64,000 bases of DNA, taken from the NCBI RefSeq assembly GCF_002939305.1, contig NZ_MVDI01000002.1:496001-560000 (forward strand). The letters run 5' to 3'. Below the pieces are notes generated by a model. That model made no database searches. It saw nothing but the letters and a program-made list of their open reading frames with translations, and was not told where the DNA came from. The position numbers and the translations under genes were made by a program. Positions 24,423-33,140 of this stretch are shown here, piece after piece (the first letter of the stretch is position 1; each line of letters begins with the position of its first letter). This stretch comes from Chroococcidiopsis sp. TS-821 (lineage in GTDB: Bacteria; Cyanobacteriota; Cyanobacteriia; Cyanobacteriales; Chroococcidiopsidaceae).

Positions 24423-24670
24423 AGCTTTATAATATAAAGCATTTAGCCGAAAAGTCTTTACTAAAAAAGGCGATGTGAATTTAAAACTTAAAATAAAATG
24501 TTTAGAGTTAATAATTCGAGATCTAGGCGCATGAATTCACTGCTACACAAACAAGATCCACCTTTGCAGACTGACCGCTAAAATTCTTGTTGGTAGTGTA
24601 CGAAGTACACTTTTTTTTCAGTAGCCCCTGACTTTAGTCAGAAGGCGTCTGCGACTCCCAACGATAATAT
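24423..24670 (+). ncRNA. orphan plus-strand unit: 16-codon ORF followed by a strong terminator
   Basis: Between two minus-strand genes. ATG at about 24531 opens a 16-codon frame (MNSLLHKQDPPLQTDR) ending in TAA near 24581. It is followed by GTGTAC-GAA-GTACAC (24596-24610) and T8 (24611-24618), a textbook plus-strand terminator. No plus-strand gene is known upstream, so a small RNA or a tiny peptide gene is possible. Transcription is inferred from the terminator only. Confidence 0.35.
24596..24618 (+). terminator. strong rho-independent terminator on the plus strand
   Basis: Perfect 6-base stem GTGTAC/GTACAC with loop GAA, then eight T. It points toward the 3' end of the minus-strand trmFO gene and has no obvious upstream plus-strand gene. 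Confidence 0.85.
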
Positions 24671-26038
24671 TTAAACAGCTTGAACTGTGTTGTGTAGTAT
24701 ATTCTCTACCTGCCAGCAACTCAGGTCATTTAAAGCGCGATCGCGATACATTCCGTACCTTTGTTGCTTATTTCTAATTCTCTCTGCTAAGTCGGGTAAA
24801 ATCCCAAAATTGGGAGGCATTGGCTGAAAATGCTTTGGGGAAGCAGAACTAATAAACTCAAACAAAGCCCCCATCATCGTTGTTGGCGGTAATTTTAACG
24901 GTTCTTTACCCAAAGCTAGCTGCGCCGCATTTGTTCCGGCTAACCAACCACCAGCCGCTGCAGCGGTATAACCCTCTGTACCAATTAACTGTCCCGCAGC
25001 TAGTAAAGTCGCGCGGTGTTTAAACTGCAAAGTTGGTAAAAGTAACTCTGGGGCGTTGATAAAAGTATTGCGGTGCATCACACCCAATCGCACAAATTCT
25101 GCGTTTTCTAACCCAGGAATCAGCTGAAAGATACGTTTTTGTTCGCCCCAACGGAGATTGGTTTGAAAACCTACCATGTTCCACAGCTTACCTGCTTTGT
25201 CTTCTTGACGCAGTTGCACCACCGCATAAGGACGCTTCGATTGATTTTCGGGCGCGCGGAAGTCTCCTTGACGGGCGTCAAATAATCCGACAGGCTTGAG
25301 AGGACCATAGCGCATTGTATCTTCACCACGTCGCGCCAGCTCTTCAATCGGTAAACACGCTTCAAAGAATTTTGCAGTTTCGCGTTCAAAGTCTTTGAGT
25401 TCAGTTTGTTCTGCTGTACGCAGTTCTTGCCAAAATCGCAAATACTGCTCGCGATTCATCGGACAATTGAGATACGCCGCATCGCCTTTATCGTAACGCG
25501 AAGCCAGAAAAGCAATATCGCGATTAATTGATTCACCAACCACAATCGGGCTAGCAGCGTCAAAAAAGCTGAGGTATTCCATCCCTGTGAAGCGCCGCAA
25601 TTCTTCGGCTAAAGCAGGACTAGTGAGAGGTCCCGTTGCGAGGACAACAATGCCCGATCGCGGAATTTCTGTTACCTCTTCACGCCGCAATTCGATTAAA
25701 GGATGATTTGCCAAAGTTTCGGTTAAATCGTGGCTGAAGCGTCCTCTATCCACTGCTAATGCGCCACCTGCAGGAACCGCGTGTTCGTCGGCTTTAGAAA
25801 TCACAACCGAACCCAAACGGCGGAGTTCTTCGTGTAATAAACCAGCTGCGCGATCGCTTGCTTGCGCCCCAAACGAATTACTACACACCAACTCAGCTAA
25901 CTCTTGCGAGTGATGGGCGGGACTAAACTTTGTCGGGCGCATTTCATGTAGAATGACAGGCACTCCCCAAGCGGCAATTTGCCATGCGGCTTCTGTCCCT
26001 GCGAGTCCGCCACCTATAACATGAATAGGTTCTTGCAT
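24671..26038 (-). CDS. trmFO: tRNA uridine-5 methyltransferase, folate/FAD-dependent
   Basis: About 455 residues. The FAD-binding motif [16 protein letters not shown] stands at the N-terminus. It is followed by [26 protein letters not shown] with the catalytic Cys, and the C-terminal [20 protein letters not shown]. TrmFO uses methylenetetrahydrofolate to make ribothymidine at position 54 of tRNAs. The start is set at [18 protein letters not shown] lies just upstream of this ATG, whereas the open frame to 26062 adds eight residues without support. Length is within the family range. Confidence 0.95.
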   Translation of the reverse strand: MQEPIHVIGGGLAGTEAAWQIAAWGVPVILHEMRPTKFSPAHHSQELAELVCSNSFGAQASDRAAGLLHEELRRLGSVVISKADEHAVPAGGALAVDRGRFSHDLTETLANHPLIELRREEVTEIPRSGIVVLATGPLTSPALAEELRRFTGMEYLSFFDAASPIVVGESINRDIAFLASRYDKGDAAYLNCPMNREQYLRFWQELRTAEQTELKDFERETAKFFEACLPIEELARRGEDTMRYGPLKPVGLFDARQGDFRAPENQSKRPYAVVQLRQEDKAGKLWNMVGFQTNLRWGEQKRIFQLIPGLENAEFVRLGVMHRNTFINAPELLLPTLQFKHRATLLAAGQLIGTEGYTAAAAGGWLAGTNAAQLALGKEPLKLPPTTMMGALFEFISSASPKHFQPMPPNFGILPDLAERIRNKQQRYGMYRDRALNDLSCWQVENILHNTVQAV

Positions 26039-26125
26039 CAATCCCTCCCCAATTTTCTTCACAAATCAGCATGGTAAAGCAGGTAATCTTTCCCATTACC
26101 CATTACCCGTTACCTATTACCGTAT

Positions 26126-27607
26126 CTAACCAATTTGCAACAGCCGCGCGATCGCATTTGGTACTGGCAAAACAATGACTACTAACACAGCCAAAGCAAG
26201 TAGACCAAAGAAGTCACGTAAATTATCAAGTTCGGTGACATCGTTTAATGCAGGTTCGTCGTAGATAGGCATGAAGAATAAGATAATTGCCCACAGAAAA
26301 AATGCTGGCTGTAGTAAAGCAAGTGCTAATACCAAAAATCGCGCAATCTGACTGACAACGATGGCTTTGCGTTGTCCAAACATAGCATGAACGATATGTC
26401 CGCCATCAAGTTGTCCTACAGGCATTAAGTTTAGTGCAGTAACGACGAGTCCCAAAAATCCAGCAAACGCTACGGGATGGAGGTCGATCGCAGTGTTAGC
26501 TGTTAGTTGAGCACCCAATATCAGCTTACTCAATAGCGCGAGTAGCAACGAGTAATTCGGGTTTAATGCATCGGGGTTGAATAAACTTGGTTGTTCTGGC
26601 AGCTGTACGATTGTAGAATTTGCTAAACCCCACACCAAAAAGGGAATCGTCGCGATAAATCCAGCGACAGGACCGGCAATACTGACATCGAATAATGCTT
26701 TACGATTCGGAACCGGACTGCGCATTTGAATAAACGCTCCAAACGTTCCCAAGAAAAACGGTACGGGAATAAAGTAAGGCAGTGTGGCGCGAATTTTGTA
26801 GTATCGTGCTGCGCTGTAGTGTCCCAGTTCGTGAACTCCCAAAATTGTCATTAACGCCAGGGAATACGGTAATCCTTGCTGTAAGATACTAGGATCTGAA
26901 CTAATAGTCGTCACGTCGGCACCTGCAATTTCCACACCGACGATGGTTGTTGTCAGAAGCGTTGCGAGCACCAGTCCTAACGCCAGAACAGGACGAGTTA
27001 ATTTTTGCTGAGCGCGATTTGCTCGTATTTGGGGATTGGGTACTAAGGCAAAAAATGGTTTGCCGTTTAAACCTTCTTGCAAGACTACCTGAAAGCGATC
27101 GCCAAATTGAGCTTGAATATTTTCTTTAACTCGCTGGTAAGCAGCGGTTGGCGTCGTTCGCAACTGTCCGTAGCAAATCACGGCTTGGGGTCGATACTCG
27201 ATATTATGAATGTAAAATATCGACCAAGGAAAACAATCGCGCAGCTGCTTTTCTTCAGAAGAGTCAATCGGTCGCAGTGGTGGTGTGGGGTCAGCTTTCT
27301 GTGCGATCGCAGGTGTGGTTTCCGGTGGAGATTCATTTGGCGATGCTGAGGCGGAATTTATGTCTCTACGCCCCCACTGGATGAGCAACCAATACAGAAT
27401 TGGGCAAATAATAAATGGTCCAATAACTAACGGTAATGGAATCGGCTGATTGGAACCAGCGCTAGCTGTCCAAGCACTCCAGATGAACGCCGGTGTCATG
27501 AGCACCAGCCACAAAATCCACACTGGTGTGCGTGTAATCCGCTTTACGCTGCGCTGCACAATCAAGTATGTAAAAATTCCCAAGAGGAGGAGAAGCCAAA
27601 AGTTCAT
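26126..27607 (-). CDS. site-2 protease-type membrane zinc metalloprotease (M50)
   Basis: 493 residues. Catalytic HELGH (in GVHELGHYSAARYY, about residue 255) and the C-terminal MPVGQLDGGHIVHAMFG, which supplies the third zinc ligand Asp, define an S2P/M50 protease. Several membrane segments flank these motifs. The N-terminal part has two membrane helices and a Pro/Ser-rich loop followed by a soluble domain (about 110-190). The family cleaves membrane-bound substrates, often anti-sigma factors or regulators; homologues in plants (EGY type) act in chloroplasts, and the fold here resembles EGY. No substrate is suggested by neighbours. It lies 87 bases upstream of trmFO on the same strand. Confidence 0.9.
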   Translation of the reverse strand: MNFWLLLLLGIFTYLIVQRSVKRITRTPVWILWLVLMTPAFIWSAWTASAGSNQPIPLPLVIGPFIICPILYWLLIQWGRRDINSASASPNESPPETTPAIAQKADPTPPLRPIDSSEEKQLRDCFPWSIFYIHNIEYRPQAVICYGQLRTTPTAAYQRVKENIQAQFGDRFQVVLQEGLNGKPFFALVPNPQIRANRAQQKLTRPVLALGLVLATLLTTTIVGVEIAGADVTTISSDPSILQQGLPYSLALMTILGVHELGHYSAARYYKIRATLPYFIPVPFFLGTFGAFIQMRSPVPNRKALFDVSIAGPVAGFIATIPFLVWGLANSTIVQLPEQPSLFNPDALNPNYSLLLALLSKLILGAQLTANTAIDLHPVAFAGFLGLVVTALNLMPVGQLDGGHIVHAMFGQRKAIVVSQIARFLVLALALLQPAFFLWAIILFFMPIYDEPALNDVTELDNLRDFFGLLALAVLVVIVLPVPNAIARLLQIG

Positions 27608-27774
27608 GCTGATTTTCGTTAATCTAAAAATTGGTCCAACTTGTCAGAATTGCTTTAGCTATAAAGAATTGAGAGACTAAATCCTACTCCCTCGTTCCTT
27701 TACTCAAGTAGACCTACACACCTTTTTCCCGAAAAGCCGATATTTCTAACGTTGTTAATCCCAATCGCTGCCCA

Positions 27775-28500
27775 GTGACACAAAATCCCGAACAGCTTGC
27801 CAATCATAGCGCTCAAAACACCTTGCCTCAGCAGGCGAGTCGCTCCAAACCACCACAGGCTATTTGGAACCACATTTTTGCTTTTCCACCTAATCGGGAC
27901 ACATTAGGAGGAACCGCTTATCTTATTGTAGAAAACGATGGGAATATCCTGATCGATTGTCCGCCTTGGAATGAAGATATTCAACAATTTTTGCAATCCC
28001 TCTTGGGAGTGAAGTGGTTGTTTCTCACGCACCGAGGTGCAATTAGCAAAAGCGTTAAAGAAATTCAAAATTTTTTGAATTGCGAAGTGGCGATCAACGA
28101 ACAGGAAGCTTATTTACTTCCAGGAATTTCACTGACGTCGTTTCAAGATGAGATCGCGCTTAGCCCAACGATACAAGGTATTTGGACACCAGGACATTCA
28201 CCTGGTTCAGCGTGCCTTTATTATCAAAATTACGGTGGTATTTTATTTTCTGGTCGCCACTTGCTACCAAATCAACAAGGCGAGCCAATGCCGCTACGCA
28301 CTGCCAAAACCTTTCACTGGCGACGCCAAATCAATAGTGTAGAAAAAATTTTACAGCGTTTTACTCCAGAAACGCTCCAGTATATTTGTCCTGGTGCGAA
28401 TACTGGCTTTCTTCGTGGTAAAAAAGTCATCGATCGGGCATATCATCGCTTAGCGGCATTGGATTTAGCCGCACTGGTACAGTTGCAAGCCCCTCTTTGA
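27775..28500 (+). CDS. metallo-beta-lactamase-fold protein with a degenerate metal site
   Basis: 241 residues starting at GTG. The MBL fold is shown by GGTAYLIVENDGNILIDCPP, then the beta strand LLGVKWLFLTHRG, and TPGHSPGSACLYYQ with GGILFSGRHLL. The usual HxHxDH motif is replaced by THRGAISKS, so three of the first-site metal ligands are missing, while the GHSPGS histidine remains. It may bind one metal or none and could be non-catalytic. The first 30 residues are Gln/Ser-rich and unstructured. Function is unknown. It is divergent from the site-2 protease gene (start 168 bases away). Confidence 0.8.
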   Translation: MTQNPEQLANHSAQNTLPQQASRSKPPQAIWNHIFAFPPNRDTLGGTAYLIVENDGNILIDCPPWNEDIQQFLQSLLGVKWLFLTHRGAISKSVKEIQNFLNCEVAINEQEAYLLPGISLTSFQDEIALSPTIQGIWTPGHSPGSACLYYQNYGGILFSGRHLLPNQQGEPMPLRTAKTFHWRRQINSVEKILQRFTPETLQYICPGANTGFLRGKKVIDRAYHRLAALDLAALVQLQAPL

Positions 28501-28523
28501 AAGAGCAAGGAGCAGAGGAGCCT

Positions 28524-28561
28524 GCGCCGTGCGGGGGTTTCCCCCGTTGAGGCGACTGGCG
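28524..28561 (-). repeat. dispersed GC-rich intergenic repeat, copy
   Basis: GCGCCGTGCGGGGGTTTCCC then CCGTTGAGGCGACTGGC. It is the reverse complement of the type at 8234-8275, and its centre is a palindrome GGGGGTTTCCCCC-like hairpin. Confidence 0.7.
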
Positions 28562-28640
28562 TGGGCAGAGGAGATCTCAGGAGAGTAAATAATGATAAAT
28601 GAGCTTAACTCAAAACTAGTACCCACCCCTTACCCCTAAT

Positions 28641-29888
28641 TCAAGACTTGCCAGCTAAAACTGAATGTGTAATAAACTGTTCTACCGCAGCTAAATACTG
28701 CTGATCTGCTTCGGTGGCTATTTTTTCGCGGGTAATCGGTTCTTGTGGAACAACCAAGTCAGGCGTAATGCCGAGTTTGTTGATATCGCGATGATGCGGA
28801 GTTTCATATTTAGCCACAGTCACTGCCAATCCTGACCCGTCGGACAAGTTAAACAGCGACTGAATTAAGCCTTTACCAAAGGTTGTTTCGCCAATAACTT
28901 GGGCGCGTCCGTTATCTTGTAGTGCACCTGCTAGAATTTCACTTGCACTCGCGGTTCCTTGATTAACTAAAACGACGAGCGGATCTTGCGTTATCGCTGA
29001 GCCAAACGCTTCAAAACTGCCTTGGATACCTTGGCGGTTAACGGTGTAAACAATTGTGCCTTCATCTAACCACAAACGCGCAATTTCAATACCGGCTTGC
29101 AACAAACCGCCTGGATTGTTACGGAGATCGAGAATATAAGCATTCGCGCCTTGATTTTCCAGATTGGCGATCGCATGCGCAAGTTCTGCGGTGGCATTCG
29201 CATTAAATTGTGTTAAGCGAAGATAACCAATTTTCAGGTCATCTGTAACATTGCGTAACTCAGCAACAACAGGATTTAATTCAATCCGCGATCGCACAAG
29301 TTCAATTTCGGTACTTTCCTTATCTTGCGCCCGTTGCAGCACCAAAGAAACTTTACTTCCAACAGGACCGCGCATGCGAGCAGCGGATTCATCGAGGGTG
29401 AGTTCTGTTGTCGAAACGCCGTCAATGGCGAGGATGCGATCGTGGGGGCGAATTCCTGCTTTTTCTGCTGGAGAACCCGCGATCGGCGCGACAACCTCTA
29501 ACTGACCAGTTTTTGGCTCCAGCGCAATCTGTAAGCCAACACCTGTTAATTCCCCTGAGGTATTCACCTGTAAACTACGATACTGCTCTGGCTTCAAAAA
29601 TCGCGTGAACGGATCGTCCAAACTAGCGAGCATCTTTTGAATCGCTTCATATGCCGCTTCGCGGTCTTTGAGAGGCTGCTTGATTGTATTCAGCCGTAGT
29701 TTTGACCAGTTTTGATGATTAAAAGTGTCATCCAGATACACGCGATTAACGATTCGCCAAGCTTCAGACACCAGCTTTTGTTCTTCAGTCAATGCGGCTG
29801 CTGGTTGCACCCAACAAGTCACAGCTAGCAAAATTGGCAAAATTGCTAATAGCCCAATCTGAAATACTTTTTTACACATCACGCGCAT
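28641..29888 (-). CDS. ctpA: carboxyl-terminal processing protease (S41, PDZ)
   Basis: 415 residues. A signal peptide (VFQIGLLAILPILLAVTCWV then PAAA) is followed by an N-terminal helical region, a PDZ domain (GVGLQIAL to VSLVLQR, about 115-200) and an S41 protease domain. Catalytic Ser is in GTASASEILAGAL and Lys in GETTFGKGLIQ. CtpA in cyanobacteria and chloroplasts removes the C-terminal extension of the D1 protein so that the manganese cluster can assemble. CtpB and CtpC are paralogues, so the A assignment is likely but not proven. The first Met at 29888 or the fourth residue may be the start. Confidence 0.85.
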   Translation of the reverse strand: MRVMCKKVFQIGLLAILPILLAVTCWVQPAAALTEEQKLVSEAWRIVNRVYLDDTFNHQNWSKLRLNTIKQPLKDREAAYEAIQKMLASLDDPFTRFLKPEQYRSLQVNTSGELTGVGLQIALEPKTGQLEVVAPIAGSPAEKAGIRPHDRILAIDGVSTTELTLDESAARMRGPVGSKVSLVLQRAQDKESTEIELVRSRIELNPVVAELRNVTDDLKIGYLRLTQFNANATAELAHAIANLENQGANAYILDLRNNPGGLLQAGIEIARLWLDEGTIVYTVNRQGIQGSFEAFGSAITQDPLVVLVNQGTASASEILAGALQDNGRAQVIGETTFGKGLIQSLFNLSDGSGLAVTVAKYETPHHRDINKLGITPDLVVPQEPITREKIATEADQQYLAAVEQFITHSVLAGKS

Positions 29889-30140
29889 CTAACCTTGGTT
29901 GCCGCCCCGAATTATGAAATCCTTCTCTCGATTATGTTACTTTTTTTATAGTACGAGTGCAGTCAAACCTATCTGCTGACCCTCATTGGGGAAAGTACGC
30001 AAAGCACCTGCAACTGCTCTCAGTTGCCCTTATTTTAAAAAACTGGATTTCCAGTAATTGCCACACGACATAGCCTCTCCATTCTTGTTTAAGACTGGGA
30101 GTTTTATCAACCGCAATCTATTCTTAGGAACTCTTGCTTC

Positions 30141-30809
30141 ATGTTTACCAAGCAGGTAACCGACTCAAAACTTTACAATTGGTTTCAAGAACGTCTAGAA
30201 ATTGAGGCACTTGCTGAAGACGTTACAAGCAAGTACGTCCCGCCCCACGTCAATATCTTCTACTGCTTCGGCGGGATGACATTAACTTGCTTTTTAATCC
30301 AGTTTGCAACTGGATTTGCCATGACATTTTATTACAAGCCAACAGTCGCGGAAGCCTACACCTCCGTACAGGCACTGATGACTGAGGTAAACTTCGGCTG
30401 GCTAATCCGCTCGGTTCACCGCTGGTCTGCCAGTATGATGGTTCTGATCATGATCCTGCATATCTTCCGCGTTTACCTAACTGGCGGATTTAAAAAACCT
30501 AGAGAACTTACCTGGGTCACAGGTGTCGTTCTGGCGGTGCTAACGGTTTCATTTGGTGTCACTGGTTACTCTTTACCTTGGGATCAAATTGGATACTGGG
30601 CAGTAAAGATCGTTAGCGGCGTACCCGAAGCAATTCCAGTTGTGGGAACCTTGATTTCCGATCTACTGCGTGGTGGTTCGAGTGTCGGTCAAGCAACCTT
30701 AACTCGTTACTACAGCGCTCATACCTTTGTGCTGCCATGGTTGACTGCGGTCTTCATGCTGCTGCACTTTATTATGATTCGCAAACAAGGCATTTCTGGA
30801 CCATTGTAA
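30141..30809 (+). CDS. petB: cytochrome b6
   Basis: 222 residues, exactly the usual size. Four transmembrane helices and the heme-ligating histidines in [20 protein letters not shown] and in [20 protein letters not shown] are visible; the Cys of VNIFYCFGG that binds heme ci is present. It is the core subunit of the thylakoid cytochrome b6f complex that carries electrons between plastoquinol and plastocyanin or cytochrome c6. It is followed by petD 102 bases downstream in the order normal for cyanobacteria. Confidence 0.99.
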   Translation: MFTKQVTDSKLYNWFQERLEIEALAEDVTSKYVPPHVNIFYCFGGMTLTCFLIQFATGFAMTFYYKPTVAEAYTSVQALMTEVNFGWLIRSVHRWSASMMVLIMILHIFRVYLTGGFKKPRELTWVTGVVLAVLTVSFGVTGYSLPWDQIGYWAVKIVSGVPEAIPVVGTLISDLLRGGSSVGQATLTRYYSAHTFVLPWLTAVFMLLHFIMIRKQGISGPL

Positions 30810-30911
30810 TCGCAGCGTTAAGCAAGCGGCGAGCCTTGCGTTTGCCGCTGCTTGGGCACAAAATCTAAAATAAATTATTTGACTCACCGATAAAGGAGAG
30901 CACTCTTAACA

Positions 30912-31394
30912 ATGGGAACATTGAAAAAACCGGATCTTAGCGATCCAAAATTGCGCGAAAAACTAGCCAAGGGCATGGGTCATAACTACTATGGCGAACC
31001 AGCTTGGCCTAATGACCTACTGTACATCTTCCCTGTCGTGATTTTAGGAACTGGTGCTTGCATCGTTGCGCTTGCGGTTTTAGACCCAGCAATGGTAGGC
31101 GAGCCAGCTAACCCCTTTGCGACACCGCTAGAAATTTTACCTGAGTGGTACTTGTACCCTGTATTCCAAATTCTCCGCTCGGTTCCCAATAAACTACTAG
31201 GCGTGCTAGCAATGGCATCTGTACCGTTGGGCTTGATCTTAGTACCGTTTATTGAGAACGTAAATAAATTTCAAAATCCCTTCCGTCGTCCAGTTGCCAC
31301 CACAGTATTCATGATTGGTACTTTGGTAACGCTTTGGCTTGGAATTGGTGCTACATTCCCTATTGATAAGTCTTTTACACTAGGTTTGTTCTAA
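30912..31394 (+). CDS. petD: cytochrome b6f complex subunit IV
   Basis: 160 residues, the usual length. [20 protein letters not shown] at the start, the quinol-site motif [18 protein letters not shown] and three transmembrane helices identify PetD. With PetB it forms the quinol oxidation site. AAAGGAGAG lies about 9 bases upstream of the start codon, a strong ribosome binding site. The petBD transcript probably ends in the long hairpin at 31419-31477. Confidence 0.99.
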   Translation: MGTLKKPDLSDPKLREKLAKGMGHNYYGEPAWPNDLLYIFPVVILGTGACIVALAVLDPAMVGEPANPFATPLEILPEWYLYPVFQILRSVPNKLLGVLAMASVPLGLILVPFIENVNKFQNPFRRPVATTVFMIGTLVTLWLGIGATFPIDKSFTLGLF

Positions 31395-31418
31395 TCTAGC
31401 CGAGCGATCGCGCTCGTG

Positions 31419-31477
31419 ACGCCTGTAAGTTTCTTCTTAAGTACTAAGGTACTGGGCAAGAAACATTTACAGGCGTT
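31419..31477 (+). terminator. long branched hairpin after petD
   Basis: ACGCCTGTAA (31419-31428) pairs perfectly with TTACAGGCGT (31467-31476). TTTCTT and AAGAAA pair inside it, and an inner hairpin AGTAC/GTACT sits in the loop. It is followed by TATTTGTT rather than a pure T run, so it may stabilise the mRNA as well as terminate. Confidence 0.75.
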
Positions 31478-31522
31478 ATTTGTTATAAAGCACAGCTCAG
31501 AAATCAGGTTTAATTAGTTACT

Positions 31523-31960
31523 GTGCAAGCTACCGTTGATCATTTGCCAGAACTAGCTATCCTAGAGGCAGAGCCGGATAAAAAAATGCGATTAAATTCA
31601 TCACTACAATTTACTTTAGGGAACATAGCCCGCTGGCTAGCGATCTTTGCGGTGATTTGGCTATTAGGCGCAGTCGGGTTGGGCTGGTTAGTTAATTCGT
31701 TTTTAATTTTATTTGGGCTACTGCTGCTTGCACCAGTCATTGCCTTTGTCGGTTTTCGGTGGTGGCTTGCGCGTAACTTAATTCAAGATAAGTGTCCTGT
31801 ATGCCGCTATGAGTTTACAGGGTTAAACAAAACTCAATTACAGTGTCCTAGCTGTGGCGAACCTCTGAAAGTTGAGCAAGGTCATTTTCACCGCTTGACA
31901 CCCCCTGGAACAATTGAAGTCCAAGCGGTTGAAGTTAAAAGTCAGCAAGTTGAAGACTGA
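31523..31960 (+). CDS. two-helix membrane protein with a C-terminal zinc ribbon
   Basis: 145 residues from a GTG start. Two adjacent membrane helices (ARWLAIFAVIWLLGAVGLGW and FLILFGLLLLAPVIAFVGF, about 35-75) precede a four-cysteine ribbon: CPVCRYEFTGLNKTQLQCPS with C-x2-C pairs at about 93-115. No family name is known to me; such proteins are conserved in cyanobacteria. The ribbon would face the cytoplasm or lumen and bind zinc. It follows petBD on the same strand but after the hairpin, so it likely has its own promoter. Confidence 0.75.
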   Translation: MQATVDHLPELAILEAEPDKKMRLNSSLQFTLGNIARWLAIFAVIWLLGAVGLGWLVNSFLILFGLLLLAPVIAFVGFRWWLARNLIQDKCPVCRYEFTGLNKTQLQCPSCGEPLKVEQGHFHRLTPPGTIEVQAVEVKSQQVED

Positions 31961-31993
31961 GTAGCAACGCGATCGCCCCGCAAGGGACAGCGA

Positions 31994-32431
31994 TTATTTT
32001 TTTGTTTGCGAAATCGATAGCGTATAAGGATGTCTTGCTTGCGATCTTTCACCAATGTAGATTGAGTATCTCCCAGGTTGCCAAAAGCCAGATATTTGAG
32101 CACTTCCGCCAGAGAACTGATCGGCGAGTACGCAAAAGCGCCCTCCTGGCCCTTCAATCAGCAGTGTTGGTTGCCCTTCAGTTTTCACTTGTAGTTGTAA
32201 GTACGGTAACGGTTGTGTTACTTGGATAACTTGACTAGGTGTACTAGAGATGTTACCGCAATTACTATTTTTCGCACCCCCAGACGTTCCTTGCACCACA
32301 ATCGGATCGGGCTGGAAGTTGGGCGCGATTTTGACGACAGGTGCATCAGCCAGCGCAGTAGTCGTGAAAAGTAAATTAGCGGCTAACGCTGTGGGAACAA
32401 CCAGCCAATTTCTACGTGTCTTCATCTTCAT
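31994..32431 (-). CDS. secreted protein of unknown function
   Basis: About 145 residues from MKMKTRRN. This start is preferred over 32467 because CGGAGC lies 6 bases upstream and because it gives a normal signal peptide (WLVVPTALAANLLFTTTALA, cleavage after ADA). The mature domain has QPDPIVVQGTSGG, then LQVKTEGQPTLLIEGPGGRF and FWQPGRYSIYIGERSQARHP, which looks like a beta-sandwich. The family is seen in cyanobacteria as an uncharacterised periplasmic protein. It is divergent from the gene at 32738 and convergent with 31523. Confidence 0.7.
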   Translation of the reverse strand: MKMKTRRNWLVVPTALAANLLFTTTALADAPVVKIAPNFQPDPIVVQGTSGGAKNSNCGNISSTPSQVIQVTQPLPYLQLQVKTEGQPTLLIEGPGGRFCVLADQFSGGSAQISGFWQPGRYSIYIGERSQARHPYTLSISQTKK

Positions 32432-32651
32432 TTTGCTCCGACTGTTTCCACAAGATCGAACGTCCATTTTGACTTAGTTTTTCAAAGCGATTGGGTATTA
32501 TTGCTAGTTTCTTTTGTTACTTCATTCTACAAAGGCAAAAAATTATTATGGAACGATGTATGCCACTTTCTGAAGTAGCCAAAATAGCATTTGTATTGTT
32601 TATGTGAAATTAGTTTGCTTTTTTGCGGCAATCGTAGTATGTAAAAGCTTA

Positions 32652-32733
32652 ATTTCCGCTAAGATGTCGCTAAAACATGATGTGCCGAAGCAAGTGCTTT
32701 CGTATAACATCATGCAAGCAGTGCAGCGGAAAT
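32652..32733 (+). promoter_or_regulatory. nested stem structure in the leader of the gene at 32738
   Basis: Three helices nest within 82 bases. The outer one is ATTTCCGCT (32652-32660) with AGCGGAAAT (32725-32733). The middle one is CATGATGT (32676-32683) with ACATCATG (32707-32714). The inner one is AAGC with GCTT. The outer right arm ends 4 bases before the ATG and holds the only purine-rich stretch that could be a ribosome binding site, so folding could block translation. No known riboswitch class was recognised. Confidence 0.5.
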
Positions 32734-32737
32734 AAAA

Positions 32738-33085
32738 ATGAACTCTCAACCTGAGCAGGAATTAGAACAACGACTGCAACAAATTGAGGCAGAGTTAAAT
32801 TCTTCTACCTCATCACCTGTTGTTGTCGAACCACAAACACCTGTATCGCCTACGAATCGCGCCTTAGTTGTACCTACGGGACTTTATCGCTTTGTCAATT
32901 GGTTTCGTGGGTTGTCGAATATCGGAAAGCTGATTGTCGTCGCCGTCGGACTTGTCGTTGGGCTTGCCGTCTTGCGTGCCGTCGTTAAACTTGTCGCTGC
33001 TGTCATTAGCTTGGCATTTTTGGCAGTGCTATTATACTTTGTCTATCAGTTCGTGTTGGCGCGGACTTCAGATCAAAACGAATGA
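32738..33085 (+). CDS. small membrane protein of unknown function
   Basis: 115 residues. A Gln/Glu-rich N-terminal helix (EQELEQRLQQIEAELN) and a Thr/Pro linker lead to a hydrophobic C-terminal half (LIVVAVGLVVGLAVLRAVVK, then VISLAFLAVLLYFVYQFVL) with two membrane segments. It lies 55 bases upstream of the RDD/pentapeptide gene on the same strand and may be cotranscribed. The leader carries a nested hairpin that may control translation. No known family. Confidence 0.65.
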   Translation: MNSQPEQELEQRLQQIEAELNSSTSSPVVVEPQTPVSPTNRALVVPTGLYRFVNWFRGLSNIGKLIVVAVGLVVGLAVLRAVVKLVAAVISLAFLAVLLYFVYQFVLARTSDQNE

Positions 33086-33140
33086 GATTTGTGTTGGCGA
33101 TCGCTCGTATGTCTAAACAAAAAGTCAAAAGGGATGTGAT

